Assembly (NCBI GenBank): GCA_026417295.1
Contig: JAOADN010000012.1
Coordinates: 1-53,135 of the forward strand
Length of the DNA: 53,135 nucleotides
Direction: 5' to 3'
Source: Paracoccaceae bacterium
Lineage (GTDB): Bacteria; Pseudomonadota; Alphaproteobacteria; Rhodobacterales; Rhodobacteraceae
The position numbers and the translations under genes were made by a program. This document shows, in pieces, positions 25,376 to 34,510 of the stretch; the stretch's first letter is position 1, and each line of letters begins with the position of its first letter. The notes under the pieces were generated by a model that did not search any database, was not told the DNA's origin, and saw nothing but the letters and a program-made list of their open reading frames with translations.

Positions 25376-26328
25376 CGCGGGGCGGCGGCGCGCCGCAGCC
25401 GGTCGTTGATGGCCCGGCCGAGCCCGCGGGCAGGCACCGGCGCAACGGCGATGCGGCCTCCGCCGGCGGCGGCCCGGCGGTCGGCCTCGTGCAGCATGTG
25501 GAAGAGGTTGGCGGCGGCCTCGACCAGATCGCCGCCGGGCGAGAGGTTCAGCCCGGCGTCCCCGGTGCCCGGGCCGAAGCCGATCCAGACCTCGCCGGGT
25601 TCGGCCGCGCCGGCCATGAGGCGGACCGGGGCGCCAGGGGCGTAGTGCGAGGCGAGCTGTCCCGGCGCCGTCGGCCGGTCGGGCGCATCGGCGGCGGCAT
25701 CGGCCAGCGGTTCCCGAAGGCAGGCCTCGAGCGCCTCCTGCGGCAGGCCGCCGGGGCGCAGCAGGCGCGCCGGCCCGACGAGGGACAGGATCGTCGATTC
25801 GAGCCCGATCCCGCAGGGGCCGCCATCGACGACGGCGGCGATGCGGCCGGCGAGCCCGTCGAGCACATGGGCGGCGCGCGTCGGGCTGATGCGGCCGGAG
25901 GGATTGGCCGAGGGCGCCGCCACGGGGCCGCCGAAGGCCGCGAGCAGGGCCCGGGCGACGGGATGCGCGGGCACCCGCACGGCGACCGAGGGAAGGTCCG
26001 CCGTGACGAGCGGCGAAAGCCCGGCCGCGGGGACGGAGGGCAGGACCAGCGTCAGGGGCCCGGGCCAGAAGGCCGCGGCGAGGCGGCGGGCGCGGTCGTC
26101 GAGCACGGCGATGCCCGCGGCGGCCGCGGCATCGGGCACATGGACGATCAGCGGGTTGAAGCGCGGCCGCCCCTTGGCCGCGAAGATCCGTGCCACGGCG
26201 ATGTCGGACCGGGCATCGCCGCCGAGGCCGTAGACCGTTTCGGTGGGGAAGGCGACGAGATCGCCCGCGCGCAGCAGGTCCGCGGCCCTGGCGATCCCGG
26301 ATGCGTCGGGGGACAGGATCTCGGTCAT
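25372..26328 (-). CDS. L-threonylcarbamoyladenylate synthase, Sua5 type
   Basis: This enzyme makes the activated precursor of the tRNA modification t6A at position 37. The protein (318 residues) has the YrdC domain ([33 protein letters not shown]) and an extra C-terminal Sua5 domain ([16 protein letters not shown]), which sets it apart from the shorter TsaC. It diverges from the acyl-CoA dehydrogenase gene over 135 bases. Confidence 0.94.
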   Translation of the reverse strand: MTEILSPDASGIARAADLLRAGDLVAFPTETVYGLGGDARSDIAVARIFAAKGRPRFNPLIVHVPDAAAAAGIAVLDDRARRLAAAFWPGPLTLVLPSVPAAGLSPLVTADLPSVAVRVPAHPVARALLAAFGGPVAAPSANPSGRISPTRAAHVLDGLAGRIAAVVDGGPCGIGLESTILSLVGPARLLRPGGLPQEALEACLREPLADAAADAPDRPTAPGQLASHYAPGAPVRLMAGAAEPGEVWIGFGPGTGDAGLNLSPGGDLVEAAANLFHMLHEADRRAAAGGGRIAVAPVPARGLGRAINDRLRRAAAPR

Positions 26329-26463
26329 CGGCTCTTCCAGCCTTCCCCCTCGTGACGTTGCGTAGCGCTTGCCGGACGGCGGCGGGCGGATATCGTCCGC
26401 GCGTCGGCGCTGGTAAGCCGCCGCACCACGGCGCGCAAGCCCGGCCGGTCAGGAGGCGATGCG

Positions 26464-28146
26464 ATGGAATACCGTTCGGCGGTGGACGAGATCCGCTTCC
26501 ACCTGCGCCACGGGGGCGGTTTCGCCAGGGTCGGCAGGACGGAGCGCTTCGCCGGGGCGACCGAGGACGTGGTCGAGGCGGTGCTGCAGGGGGCGGCGCG
26601 CCTGTGCGACGGGGTCCTCGCCCCGCTGAACCGCGTGGGCGACCTTCACCCGGCGCGGCTGGAGAACGGGACGGTGCGCACGCCGCCGGGCTTTGCCGAG
26701 GGTTTCCGGGCGATCGCCGGGGGCGGCTGGATCGGCCTTTCCGCCGACCCGGCGCATGGCGGGCAGGGCCTGCCGCTGACGGTCGAGACGGCGGTCAACG
26801 AGATGATGGCGGGGGCCTGCATGGCGCTGCAGCTGAACCCGCTGCTGACCCAGGGCCAGATCGCCGCGCTGGAGCACCATGCCGAGCCGCGGATCCGTTC
26901 GCTCTATCTGCCGAAGCTGGTCTCGGGCGAATGGTCGGGCACGATGAACCTGACCGAGCCGCAGGCCGGTTCGGACCTGGGCGCGCTGCGGACCCGGGCC
27001 GAACGGGCCGCCGACGGGGCCTACAGGATCACCGGGCAGAAGATCTTCATCACCTGGGGCGACAGCGACTTCATGGCCAATACCTGCCATCTGGTCCTGG
27101 CGCGCCTGCCCGGGGCGCCGGCCGGAACGCGGGGGATCAGCCTGTTCCTGGTGCCGAAGTTCATACCCGATGCCGCGGGCCGGCCGGGCCGGCCGAACAG
27201 CCTGCGGGTCGCCGGTCTGGAGCACAAGATGGGGATCCACGGCGCCCCCACCTGCGTCATGGACTACGATGCGGCGACCGGCTGGCTGATCGGCGCCGAG
27301 AATGGCGGCATGGCAGCCATGTTCACCATGATGAATGCGGCGCGGCTGGCCGTCGGCGTGCAGGGCGTGGGGATCGCGGAGGCGGCCCTGCAGAAGGCCG
27401 AGGCCTATGCGGCCGGGCGCATCCAGCAGGGGCCGATCCTGCGCCATCCCGACGTGCGGCGGATGCTGGCCTGCGCACGGGCCGAGCTTTTCGCCGCCCG
27501 GGCGATCGCGCTTGACTGCGCGGCGGCGCTGGACCTGGCCCGCGCCGAAGGCCCGGACGTGCATGCGGCGAAGGCGGCGTTCCTGACGCCCGTCGCCAAG
27601 AGCTTCGGCACCGAGGTCGGGCTGCGCGTCTGCGAGACGGCGATGCAGGTCTTCGGCGGCGCCGGCTATGTCGAGCAGACCGGCATCGCGCAGCACTATC
27701 GCGACGTGCGGATCACCGCGATCTACGAGGGGACGAACGGGATCCAGGCCATGGACCTGGTCGGCCGGAAGCTGGCCGACGGCGGCGAGGCCGCGTTCCG
27801 CCTGATCGAGGAGGTCGAGGCCGAAGCCGAGGCCGCACGGTCGGCGCTGCCCGATATGGCCGGGCCGGTCTGGGCTGCGGCCGAATCGCTGCGCGAGGCG
27901 ACGGAGGAGCTGCTGTCGCGGACGGCCGCGGAGCGGTCGGCCGGCGCCCACCCGTTCCTCATGGCCTTCGCGCGGGTCCTGGGCGCGGGCAGCCACCTGC
28001 GGGCGGCCCGGGCCGATGCGGCGCGTGCGCCCATGGCGCGGGTCTATGTCGGCCGGCTGCTGCCGCTGCATGCGGCGCACCTGGCCGAGGTGCGCGCCGG
28101 CCCGGACGACCTGGAGGCGGTGCGGATCGGGCCGGAGGCGCCGTGA
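26464..28146 (+). CDS. Acyl-CoA dehydrogenase (long, DmdC-like subgroup)
   Basis: A 560-residue FAD enzyme that oxidises an acyl-CoA to the enoyl-CoA and passes electrons to ETF. It has MNLTEPQAGSDLG, FITWGDSDF, and the catalytic glutamate region IYEGTNGIQAMDLVGRKL. The N-terminal YRSAVDEIRFHL and a C-terminal extension of about 130 residues place it in the longer subgroup that includes DmdC. The substrate cannot be told from the sequence. A GGAGG ribosome-binding site precedes the ATG. The stop overlaps the next gene's GTG (GTGA). ETF-QO for its electrons is encoded at 32764. Confidence 0.92.
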   Translation: MEYRSAVDEIRFHLRHGGGFARVGRTERFAGATEDVVEAVLQGAARLCDGVLAPLNRVGDLHPARLENGTVRTPPGFAEGFRAIAGGGWIGLSADPAHGGQGLPLTVETAVNEMMAGACMALQLNPLLTQGQIAALEHHAEPRIRSLYLPKLVSGEWSGTMNLTEPQAGSDLGALRTRAERAADGAYRITGQKIFITWGDSDFMANTCHLVLARLPGAPAGTRGISLFLVPKFIPDAAGRPGRPNSLRVAGLEHKMGIHGAPTCVMDYDAATGWLIGAENGGMAAMFTMMNAARLAVGVQGVGIAEAALQKAEAYAAGRIQQGPILRHPDVRRMLACARAELFAARAIALDCAAALDLARAEGPDVHAAKAAFLTPVAKSFGTEVGLRVCETAMQVFGGAGYVEQTGIAQHYRDVRITAIYEGTNGIQAMDLVGRKLADGGEAAFRLIEEVEAEAEAARSALPDMAGPVWAAAESLREATEELLSRTAAERSAGAHPFLMAFARVLGAGSHLRAARADAARAPMARVYVGRLLPLHAAHLAEVRAGPDDLEAVRIGPEAP

Positions 28147-29168
28147 CCGGGGCAGGCCCGGCAGACGGGCCGCCCCGCCCGGGCGAGGCGGCCGAAGTCG
28201 CGCCGGGGATCCTGTGGCTGCGCCTGCCGCTGCCCATGGCCCTTGACCATGTCAACGTCTATGCGCTGGACGATGGCGACGGCTGGACGGTCGTCGATAC
28301 CGGGCTGGATACCCGCGAGAGCCGGGCGATCTGGCAGGACCTGCTGGCCGGACCGCTGCGGGAAAAGGCCCTGAAGCGCATCGTAGTGACGCATCATCAC
28401 CCCGATCACGTCGGCCTTGCGGGCTGGTTGCAGGGGCAGGGCGCGGCCCTATGGACGACGCGGACCGCCTTCCTTCTGGCGCGGATGCTGACCCTGGACG
28501 TGCAGGAGCGGCCGGTCGCCCAGGCCCTGGCCTTCTGGCGCGCCGCCGGGATGCCGGAGGCCGAGATCGCCGGCAGGGCCGCCGAGCGCCCCTTCAACTT
28601 CGCCGATGTCGTGGCGCCGATCCCGCCCGGCCATGTGCGGCTGAAGGACGGCGACGGCCTGACGATGGGCGGGCGTCGGTGGATCGTGCGCATGGGGGAC
28701 GGGCACGCGCCCGAACATGCGACCTTCTGGTGCGAGGATGAGCCGCTGGTCATCGGCGGCGACCAGTTCCTGCCAGGTATCACGCCCAATATCGGGGTCT
28801 ACGCGACCGAGCCGGACGCCGACCCGCTGGGCGAATGGCTGGCCTCGTGCGCGGCCTTCGGCCGGCATGCGCGGCCCGGCCAGCTTGTCCTTCCCGGCCA
28901 CCGCCGGCCCTTTGCCGGCCTTCCCGACCGCCTGCAGGAGATGATCGCGCATCACCGGCGGGCGCTTGACCTGCTGGAGGCCGCGCTTGACGAGCCGCGC
29001 ACGGCGATCGGCTGCTTTCCGGTGCTTTACCGCCGCCCGATCGGACCGGGCGAGCAGGGCCTGGCGCTGGCCGAGGCGGTGGCGCATCTCAATCACCTGT
29101 TGCGCAGCGGCCGCGCGACGCGCGAGATGGGGCCGGATGGCGCCTGGCTGTGGCGCCGCGCGGGGTAG
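28143..29168 (+). CDS. Metallo-beta-lactamase-fold hydrolase
   Basis: A 341-residue MBL-fold protein starting with GTG at 28143 that overlaps the acyl-CoA dehydrogenase stop. Metal ligands are in THHHPDHVGLAGW (HxHxDH), the MGDGHAPEH histidine, GGDQFLPG and LPGHRRPF. The C-terminal part (from about residue 255) resembles the winged-helix end found in LACTB2-like members. Coupling with the dehydrogenase suggests a thioester or related metabolite as substrate, but this is inference. Confidence 0.9.
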   Translation: MTGAGPADGPPRPGEAAEVAPGILWLRLPLPMALDHVNVYALDDGDGWTVVDTGLDTRESRAIWQDLLAGPLREKALKRIVVTHHHPDHVGLAGWLQGQGAALWTTRTAFLLARMLTLDVQERPVAQALAFWRAAGMPEAEIAGRAAERPFNFADVVAPIPPGHVRLKDGDGLTMGGRRWIVRMGDGHAPEHATFWCEDEPLVIGGDQFLPGITPNIGVYATEPDADPLGEWLASCAAFGRHARPGQLVLPGHRRPFAGLPDRLQEMIAHHRRALDLLEAALDEPRTAIGCFPVLYRRPIGPGEQGLALAEAVAHLNHLLRSGRATREMGPDGAWLWRRAG

Positions 29169-29172
29169 GCTG

Positions 29173-29634
29173 ATGGCCGAGGAGATCCGGACGACGGGCG
29201 AGGCGATGGAAGCGGCCGTGCTGCCCGAGGCGGGAGTGGCGCGGACCCGCGCCGACGGGCCGCGCACGGCCGAGATGCAGCCCCTGCCGGAGGACATCGC
29301 CTGCCAGCCGGTCGGCGAGAAGAGCCCCGCGCAATGGGCCTATGAGCGGCTGATCCTCTACATCCGCAACTTCGAGGAGCAGCTCGACGATGCCCACGAG
29401 GTGGCGCTGGGCCTGACGGGCGGCGAGGCGGGCCTCATCCAGATCGAGGGGATCGGCTACTTCGCCCCCGACATCGTGACCTTCTACGGGCGCGACGACG
29501 GGGGGGCGCGGACGCAGCTGATCCAGCACGTCTCGCAGCTGAACGTCATGCTGCGCGCCCTGCCGCGCCCGCCCGAGGCCGAGGAGCCGCGGCGGATCGG
29601 CTTCCGCCTGGCCTCGGATCTTGCGCGGAAGTGA
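29173..29634 (+). CDS. Conserved hypothetical protein (DUF6173-like)
   Basis: A 153-residue soluble protein. The core has SPAQWAYERLILYIRNFEEQLD, a GLIQIEGIGYFAPDIVTFYG strand-turn region and QLIQHVSQLNVML. From memory this matches the DUF6173 family seen in alphaproteobacteria, with unknown function. The start ATG at 29173 follows the previous stop by four bases, so it probably ends the acyl-CoA dehydrogenase operon. Confidence 0.78.
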   Translation: MAEEIRTTGEAMEAAVLPEAGVARTRADGPRTAEMQPLPEDIACQPVGEKSPAQWAYERLILYIRNFEEQLDDAHEVALGLTGGEAGLIQIEGIGYFAPDIVTFYGRDDGGARTQLIQHVSQLNVMLRALPRPPEAEEPRRIGFRLASDLARK

Positions 29635-29714
29635 TGGCGGGCGCCGGCGGGCAGGTGACAGGCCCGCCCGAATAGGCTATCGGGTCGGCGAAGAGGACTG
29701 CGGAGAGCCCCGAC

Positions 29715-29849
29715 ATGGCCGAACACGAACACGGAACGATGGACATCAGGGATCACGAAAGGACCTTCGCGGGCTTCGTGAACTTCGTCAAATGGGGGTT
29801 CATCGTCGTCTTCGCGATCCTGATCTTCCTTGCACTCGCCAACGCCTGA
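29715..29849 (+). CDS. aa3-type cytochrome c oxidase subunit IV
   Basis: A 44-residue single-helix protein: a charged N-terminus MAEHEHGTMDIRDHERTF, a membrane helix (FVKWGFIVVFAILIFLAL) and a short NA end. This is the bacterial subunit IV of the aa3 oxidase known from Paracoccus and Rhodobacter (Pfam COX4 pro-type). It supports the Rhodobacterales assignment. It is short enough to be missed by common length cut-offs. The other oxidase subunits are not in the window. Confidence 0.9.
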   Translation: MAEHEHGTMDIRDHERTFAGFVNFVKWGFIVVFAILIFLALANA

Positions 29850-29870
29850 GCGGCAGGGGTTCGCATCGTG

Positions 29871-30470
29871 ATGAAGGCGGTCGCGGCGGTTGCGCTGGTC
29901 GCCGCACTGGCGGGGTGCGGCGCGGACCACGTCTATGCGCCGGACGAGGCGGTGCAGCGGGCGGCCTATGTCTCGGACGAGCCGCCCTCGATCACGCTGT
30001 TCACCGTGCAGCGGCGCTATGACGGATCGGGCGGGCATTCGGCCATCATGATCAACGGCAGCCAGCGGGTCATCTACGACCCGGCCGGCACCTGGCACCA
30101 TCCCTCGATGCCCGAGCGCAACGACCTGCATTACGGGATCACGCCCCGGATGAAGGCCTTCTACATCGACTATCATGCGCGGGCGAGCTGGGACGTGCTG
30201 GAACAGACGGTGCCCGTGAGCCGCGAGGTGGCCGATCTGGCGATCCGCCGCGCGATCGAGGAAGGATCCTCGCCCAAGGGCTTCTGCGGGGCCTATGTGG
30301 CGTCGATCCTGCGGGGCGTCCCGGGATTCGAGAGCATTCCGGCGACCATGGCGCCGATGGCGATCAGCCGCGCCTTCGCAAGGCTTCCCGGGGCGGTGAT
30401 GGTGCGCCACCAGGACAGCGATTCCGACGACAACAAGCCGCTTCTCGCCGCGCAGGCGGCGCAGAACTGA
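29871..30470 (+). CDS. Lipoprotein with possible permuted NlpC/P60-like active site
   Basis: A 199-residue lipoprotein with a signal ending in the lipobox LAGC. The mature part has GGHSAIMINGSQRVIYDP, with a histidine early, and KGFCGAYVASILR, with a cysteine late. In circularly permuted NlpC/P60 proteins such as YiiX/YaeF, the histidine precedes the catalytic cysteine in the same way, so a hydrolase role is possible. This is inference from spacing only. Start ATG at 29871, with a GTG one codon upstream. Its stop overlaps the putative mobA CTG start. Confidence 0.82.
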   Translation: MKAVAAVALVAALAGCGADHVYAPDEAVQRAAYVSDEPPSITLFTVQRRYDGSGGHSAIMINGSQRVIYDPAGTWHHPSMPERNDLHYGITPRMKAFYIDYHARASWDVLEQTVPVSREVADLAIRRAIEEGSSPKGFCGAYVASILRGVPGFESIPATMAPMAISRAFARLPGAVMVRHQDSDSDDNKPLLAAQAAQN

Positions 30471-31072
30471 GCCGGCCCTTCGGCCTTGTCCTGGCCGGCG
30501 GCGAGGGGCGGCGCATGGGCGGCGCCGACAAGGCGCTGCTGCGGCTTGCGGGGGTGAGCCTTGTCGAACGGGCCTGCGCGGCGCTGGCCCCGCAGGTCTC
30601 GGGGATCGCGGTCTCCTACAACGGCGATCCGGCGGCCCTGCCGCAGCTCGGCCACCCGGTCATCGCCGACCCCTTCCCCGGCGGCCGGCGCGAGGGACCC
30701 CTGGCGGGGATCCTTGCCGGCCTCGACCTGGCGGAACGGCGCGGCGCGGCCTGGCTGGCGAGCGTGCCGGTCGATGCGCCCCTGCTGCCCGGGGGCTGGG
30801 TCGCGGCGCTTGCGGCCCTGGGCCGCGGTGGCGTCCCCGTCATGGCGCGGTCGCGCGATGGCAGGGTGCATCCGGTCGTCGCCCTGTGGCCGCTGTCCTG
30901 CCGGGCGGGCCTGGCCGAACGATTCGCCGCGGGCGAGCGCAGCATCCGGGCGGCGGCCGGGAGCCTTGGCGCGGTCGTCGCCACCCTGGAGGCCGGCGAG
31001 GATGCCTTCCTGAACGTCAACACGCCGGCCGACCTGGCACGCGCCGAGGAGATCCTGCGCAGCCGGGGATGA
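30467..31072 (+). CDS. mobA: Molybdenum cofactor guanylyltransferase, apparent CTG start
   Basis: MobA adds GMP to molybdopterin to make the MGD form used by formate dehydrogenase. The nucleotide-binding loop GLVLAGGEGRRMGGADKALL lies before the first ATG (30515), which is inside the loop. Reading upstream in frame, no ATG, GTG or TTG occurs near. The codon at 30467 is CTG, followed by AGC CGG CCC, and it overlaps the stop of the previous gene as CTGA, just where ATGA is expected. I annotate 201 residues from this CTG. DAP and NTPAD motifs are intact (PVDAPLLPGGW, NVNTPADLARAEEIL). An ATG at 30515 would give a protein lacking the loop. Confidence 0.85.
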   Translation: MSRPFGLVLAGGEGRRMGGADKALLRLAGVSLVERACAALAPQVSGIAVSYNGDPAALPQLGHPVIADPFPGGRREGPLAGILAGLDLAERRGAAWLASVPVDAPLLPGGWVAALAALGRGGVPVMARSRDGRVHPVVALWPLSCRAGLAERFAAGERSIRAAAGSLGAVVATLEAGEDAFLNVNTPADLARAEEILRSRG

Positions 31073-31107
31073 GGCGCCCGCCGCCCCGGCCCGCGGCCGG
31101 CGCGGGA

Positions 31108-32034
31108 TCAGTCGAAGATCCCGGTGACCCGGCCGAGCAGCATGAAGGCGCGGGCGGTGCGCGTGTCGGCGAGCGAGGCGATCTCGAGGTCGGTCGCCGA
31201 TTGCGCGAAGGCGGCGAAGCTGCGGTCGAACTGGCGCAGGAAGTGGTGCGCGGCGTCGCGGAAGATCGTGTCCTGGCGCATCCGCGCTGCGGTGAGCGCG
31301 AGGCTGGAGCGGTCGCGCACGCCGCCCAGCGCCGCGATGGCGCGCCCCCGTTCGCCCTGCGCGAACCGCCGCCAGATCTCGGGCCGGGCGCGGTCGGGGG
31401 TGAGGTCGTCCATGTAGATCCCGTCCTGGCTGAGCAGCGTCAGCACGTCCTGGGCGGCGCGGATCAGGCGGGCGGTCTCGCGGTTCTCGAGCGCGCGGCG
31501 CATGGCGCGGAAGCCGTCCCTGTCGGACGGGCTGTCGGGGAAGTTGAAGGCCCGGATCAGGTCGGCGGGCGTCAGCGGATCGGGCCTGTCCTCGGCCCGC
31601 GTGCCAAGGGCGAGCGAGGGCTGATCGGTGCCGGCGTCCTCGGCCGGGGCGGGAACGGCGGCGGGGGGAGGAGCGGGCGCCCGCGGCGCCGGCGCGCGCA
31701 GGATCGCCGCCTGGGCCTGGGCCTGGGCGACATAGGCCTGGCGCATCGAATCGAGCGCCGCCTGAAGGGCCGCGGCCTCTTCGCGCAGCGTGCGGGCGGT
31801 GCGGGCGGTCACCGCGACGACCCAGATCAGGACGACGGGCAGGACGATCGCCACCAGCGTCAGGGCCAGCGCGACGCCGCCCGACCCGGTGGCCGGCGAG
31901 TTGCCGAACAGGAGGAAGGCCCCGACCAGACCCAGCCAGATCACCGTCAGCAGCACGGCGACGGCATCGCCCGCGGACGGGCCGGCGGGCCGCGGTCTGG
32001 GCGGCAGGGGCGGGACCGGAGGCTGATCGGTCAT
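31108..32034 (-). CDS. Membrane protein with proline-rich linker, function unknown
   Basis: A 308-residue protein. A proline-rich N-terminus (MTDQPPVPPLPPRPRP) precedes two membrane helices (about residues 22-75), a coiled-coil stretch, a second Ala/Pro linker and a soluble helical domain (residues about 155-308, LIRAFNFPDSPSDRDGFRAM, IYMDDLTPDRARPEIW). I do not recognise a functional family. It lies on the same strand after greA with an 11-base gap, so the two may be co-transcribed. Confidence 0.8.
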   Translation of the reverse strand: MTDQPPVPPLPPRPRPAGPSAGDAVAVLLTVIWLGLVGAFLLFGNSPATGSGGVALALTLVAIVLPVVLIWVVAVTARTARTLREEAAALQAALDSMRQAYVAQAQAQAAILRAPAPRAPAPPPAAVPAPAEDAGTDQPSLALGTRAEDRPDPLTPADLIRAFNFPDSPSDRDGFRAMRRALENRETARLIRAAQDVLTLLSQDGIYMDDLTPDRARPEIWRRFAQGERGRAIAALGGVRDRSSLALTAARMRQDTIFRDAAHHFLRQFDRSFAAFAQSATDLEIASLADTRTARAFMLLGRVTGIFD

Positions 32035-32045
32035 GCGGCGGCCTG

Positions 32046-32516
32046 CTAGACGTAGCGGACGCTGACGACCTCGTAGCTCTTCTCGCCGCCCGGGGTGCGC
32101 ACCTCGACGCTTTCGCCCTCGGACTTGCCGATCAGCGCGCGGGCCAGCGGCGAGCGGATGTTGAGCAGGCCGCGTTCGATGTCGGCCTCGGCCTCGCCGA
32201 CGATCTGGTAGGTGCGCTCTTCCTCGGTATCCTCGTCAAGCAGCGTGACCGTGGCCCCGAACTTGATGGTGCCGTTCAGGCGCGAGGGATCGATCACCTC
32301 GGCCCGGCTGAGGATCGATTCGAGCTCCTTGATGCGGCCCTCGACGAAGCTCTGGCGTTCGCGCGCGGCGTGGTATTCCGCATTCTCCGAAAGGTCGCCG
32401 TGCTCGCGCGCCTCGGCGATGGCGCGGATGACGGCGGGGCGTTCGACGGTCTTGAGGTCCTTGAGCTCGGCATCCAGCGCCTCGAAGCCGGACCGCGTCA
32501 TCGGGATCTTTTCCAT
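32046..32516 (-). CDS. greA: Transcription elongation factor GreA
   Basis: GreA inserts its coiled coil into the RNA polymerase secondary channel and triggers transcript cleavage to rescue backtracked complexes. The 156-residue protein has the acidic coiled-coil tip ([15 protein letters not shown]) and the C-terminal FKBP-like domain ([19 protein letters not shown]). Start [10 protein letters not shown] at 32516; an in-frame ATG at 32525 would add three residues. A terminator-like hairpin sits in its leader immediately upstream. Confidence 0.95.
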   Translation of the reverse strand: MEKIPMTRSGFEALDAELKDLKTVERPAVIRAIAEAREHGDLSENAEYHAARERQSFVEGRIKELESILSRAEVIDPSRLNGTIKFGATVTLLDEDTEEERTYQIVGEAEADIERGLLNIRSPLARALIGKSEGESVEVRTPGGEKSYEVVSVRYV

Positions 32517-32530
32517 ATTGCCCATCCGTC

Positions 32531-32565
32531 AAAGGAAACGTCGCGACCCTTGCGGGATCGCGACG
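32531..32565 (-). promoter_or_regulatory. Terminator-like hairpin in the greA leader
   Basis: On the minus strand CGTCGCGA (bulged T) CCC pairs with GGGTCGCGACG across a GCAA tetraloop, an 11-pair stem, followed by TTTCCTTT. The T-tract ends about 6-14 bases before the greA start. No upstream minus-strand gene is nearby, so it cannot be the terminator of a neighbour. It may attenuate greA. Confidence 0.6.
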
Positions 32566-32763
32566 GTCTGGTCTGCATTCGCAGGTCCGAGGTGAACCGA
32601 CTGGGCGGCGGATTGCAAGGGCCGAGCGCGCCCCTGCGCGGCTGTCTGCGCAGCCGCCCCGGCCATCGGCACGCGCCGCCCTGCGGCCGCGATCCGATTG
32701 CCTGACGTGCGCAGCTCGGCTAGGGAGGGCGGCCAGCGGGGACGGCGCAAGGGGAGAGGGCAG

Positions 32764-34413
32764 ATGGCGGACGTGACGCGGGAATCGATGCAGTACGACG
32801 TGGTGATCGTCGGCGCGGGACCTGCCGGACTGTCTGCGGCGATCCGGCTGAAGCAGCTTGACCCCGGCCTGTCGGTCGTCCTTCTGGAGAAGGGATCCGA
32901 GGTCGGGGCGCATATCCTGTCGGGCGCCGTGCTGGACCCTTCGGGCCTCGATGCGTTGCTGCCCGAGTGGCGGACGATGGGCGCGCCGATCACCGTGCCC
33001 GTGCGCGAGGACAACTTCTACCTGCTCGGCCCGGCCGGGAAGCTGCGGATCCCGAACTGGCCCATGCCGCCGCTGATGAACAATCATGGCAACTACATCG
33101 TCAGCATGGCCAATGTCTGCCGCTGGATGGCGGGCATCGCCGAGGGGCTGGGCGTCGAGATCTTTCCCGGCATGGCCTGTTCGGCCCTGGTCTACGGGGA
33201 GGGGGGCGAGGTCAGGGGCGTCGTCGCGGGCGAGTTCGGCAGGAACCCGGACGGCACGCCGGGACCGTCCTACGAGCCGGGGATGGAGCTGCACGGCAAG
33301 TACGTCCTGCTGGCCGAGGGCGTGCGCGGATCGCTGAGCAAGGAAGTGATCGCGCGTTACGGCCTTTCGGAAGGCAGGTGCCCGCAGAAGTTCGGCCTGG
33401 GCATGAAGGAGATCTGGGAGATCGACCCGGCCAAGCACCGCGAGGGCACCGTCACCCATACGATGGGCTGGCCGCTGGGCCGGAACGCCGGCGGCGGCAG
33501 CTTCATCTATCACCTTGAAAACAATCAGGTCTATGTCGGCTTCGTCGTCCACCTGAACTACAAGAACCCCCACCTCTATCCCTACATGGAGTTCCAGCGC
33601 TTCAAGCACCACCCGATGGTGGCCGAGCTTCTGAAGGGCGGCAAGCGCGTGGCCTATGGCGCGCGGGCGATCAGCGAGGGGGGCTGGCAGTCGATCCCGA
33701 AGATGGTGGCGCCGGGGGTGGCGCTGCTTGGCTGCTCGGCGGGGCTTGTCAACGTGCCGCGCATCAAGGGCAACCACAACGCCATGCTTTCGGGCAAGGC
33801 GGCGGCCGAGGCGGCCCATGCCGCGATCCGGGCCGGCCGGCAGGGCGACGAGCTGACGGACTACGAGACCGAGGTGCGGACCGGCGCCATCGGGCGCGAC
33901 CTGAAGCCGGTTCGCAACGTCAAGCCGATCTGGTCGCGCTGGGGGCTTTCGGCCTCGCTGGCGCTGGGTGGCCTGGACATGTGGACGAACAACCTGTTCG
34001 GCCTGTCGCTGTTCGGCACGCTGCGCCACCACAAGAGCGATGCGCAGGCAACGGGGCGGGCGGCGGACTTTCCGCGCATCGACTACCCCAGGCCCGACGG
34101 GGTGCTGAGCTTTGACCGGCTGACCAACGTGAGCTTCTCGGGCACCAACCATGCCGAGGGCCAGCCCGTCCACCTGCGGCTTGCCGATCCCTCGATCCCG
34201 ATCCGCGTCAACCTGCCGCAATACGACGAGCCTGCGCAGCGCTACTGTCCGGCGGGGGTCTACGAGGTGGTGGGCGAGGGGGCCGATGCGCGGTTCCAGA
34301 TCAACTTCCAGAACTGCGTGCACTGCAAGACCTGCGACATCAAGGATCCCAGCCAGAACATCACCTGGACGGTGCCGCAGGGCGGGGACGGGCCGAACTA
34401 TCCCAACATGTAA
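32764..34413 (+). CDS. Electron transfer flavoprotein-ubiquinone oxidoreductase
   Basis: ETF-QO moves electrons from ETF to ubiquinone at the inner membrane. The 549-residue protein has the FAD motif VVIVGAGPAGLSAAIR near the start, the ETF-QO loop GAHILSGAVLDP, and a C-terminal [4Fe-4S] domain with NCVHCKTCDIKDPSQNI and the ending PQGGDGPNYPNM. A GGGAGAGGG ribosome-binding site precedes the ATG at 32764; the upstream in-frame start at 32698 is not used. It gives an outlet for the acyl-CoA dehydrogenase at 26464. Confidence 0.97.
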   Translation: MADVTRESMQYDVVIVGAGPAGLSAAIRLKQLDPGLSVVLLEKGSEVGAHILSGAVLDPSGLDALLPEWRTMGAPITVPVREDNFYLLGPAGKLRIPNWPMPPLMNNHGNYIVSMANVCRWMAGIAEGLGVEIFPGMACSALVYGEGGEVRGVVAGEFGRNPDGTPGPSYEPGMELHGKYVLLAEGVRGSLSKEVIARYGLSEGRCPQKFGLGMKEIWEIDPAKHREGTVTHTMGWPLGRNAGGGSFIYHLENNQVYVGFVVHLNYKNPHLYPYMEFQRFKHHPMVAELLKGGKRVAYGARAISEGGWQSIPKMVAPGVALLGCSAGLVNVPRIKGNHNAMLSGKAAAEAAHAAIRAGRQGDELTDYETEVRTGAIGRDLKPVRNVKPIWSRWGLSASLALGGLDMWTNNLFGLSLFGTLRHHKSDAQATGRAADFPRIDYPRPDGVLSFDRLTNVSFSGTNHAEGQPVHLRLADPSIPIRVNLPQYDEPAQRYCPAGVYEVVGEGADARFQINFQNCVHCKTCDIKDPSQNITWTVPQGGDGPNYPNM

Positions 34414-34510
34414 CATTCGGGCGAGAATCGGACGGCGGCGGGCGGCGGAATTGCGCCGGGGCGGGGCGGCGTCTAGGCTGGCCGCCTGTCGAGCCAGCGA
34501 AGGTGCAGCC

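Noticed and set aside
30515-31072. mobA starting at the ATG at 30515
   Set aside because: This ATG is in the middle of the nucleotide-binding loop, so the protein would lack residues needed for function.
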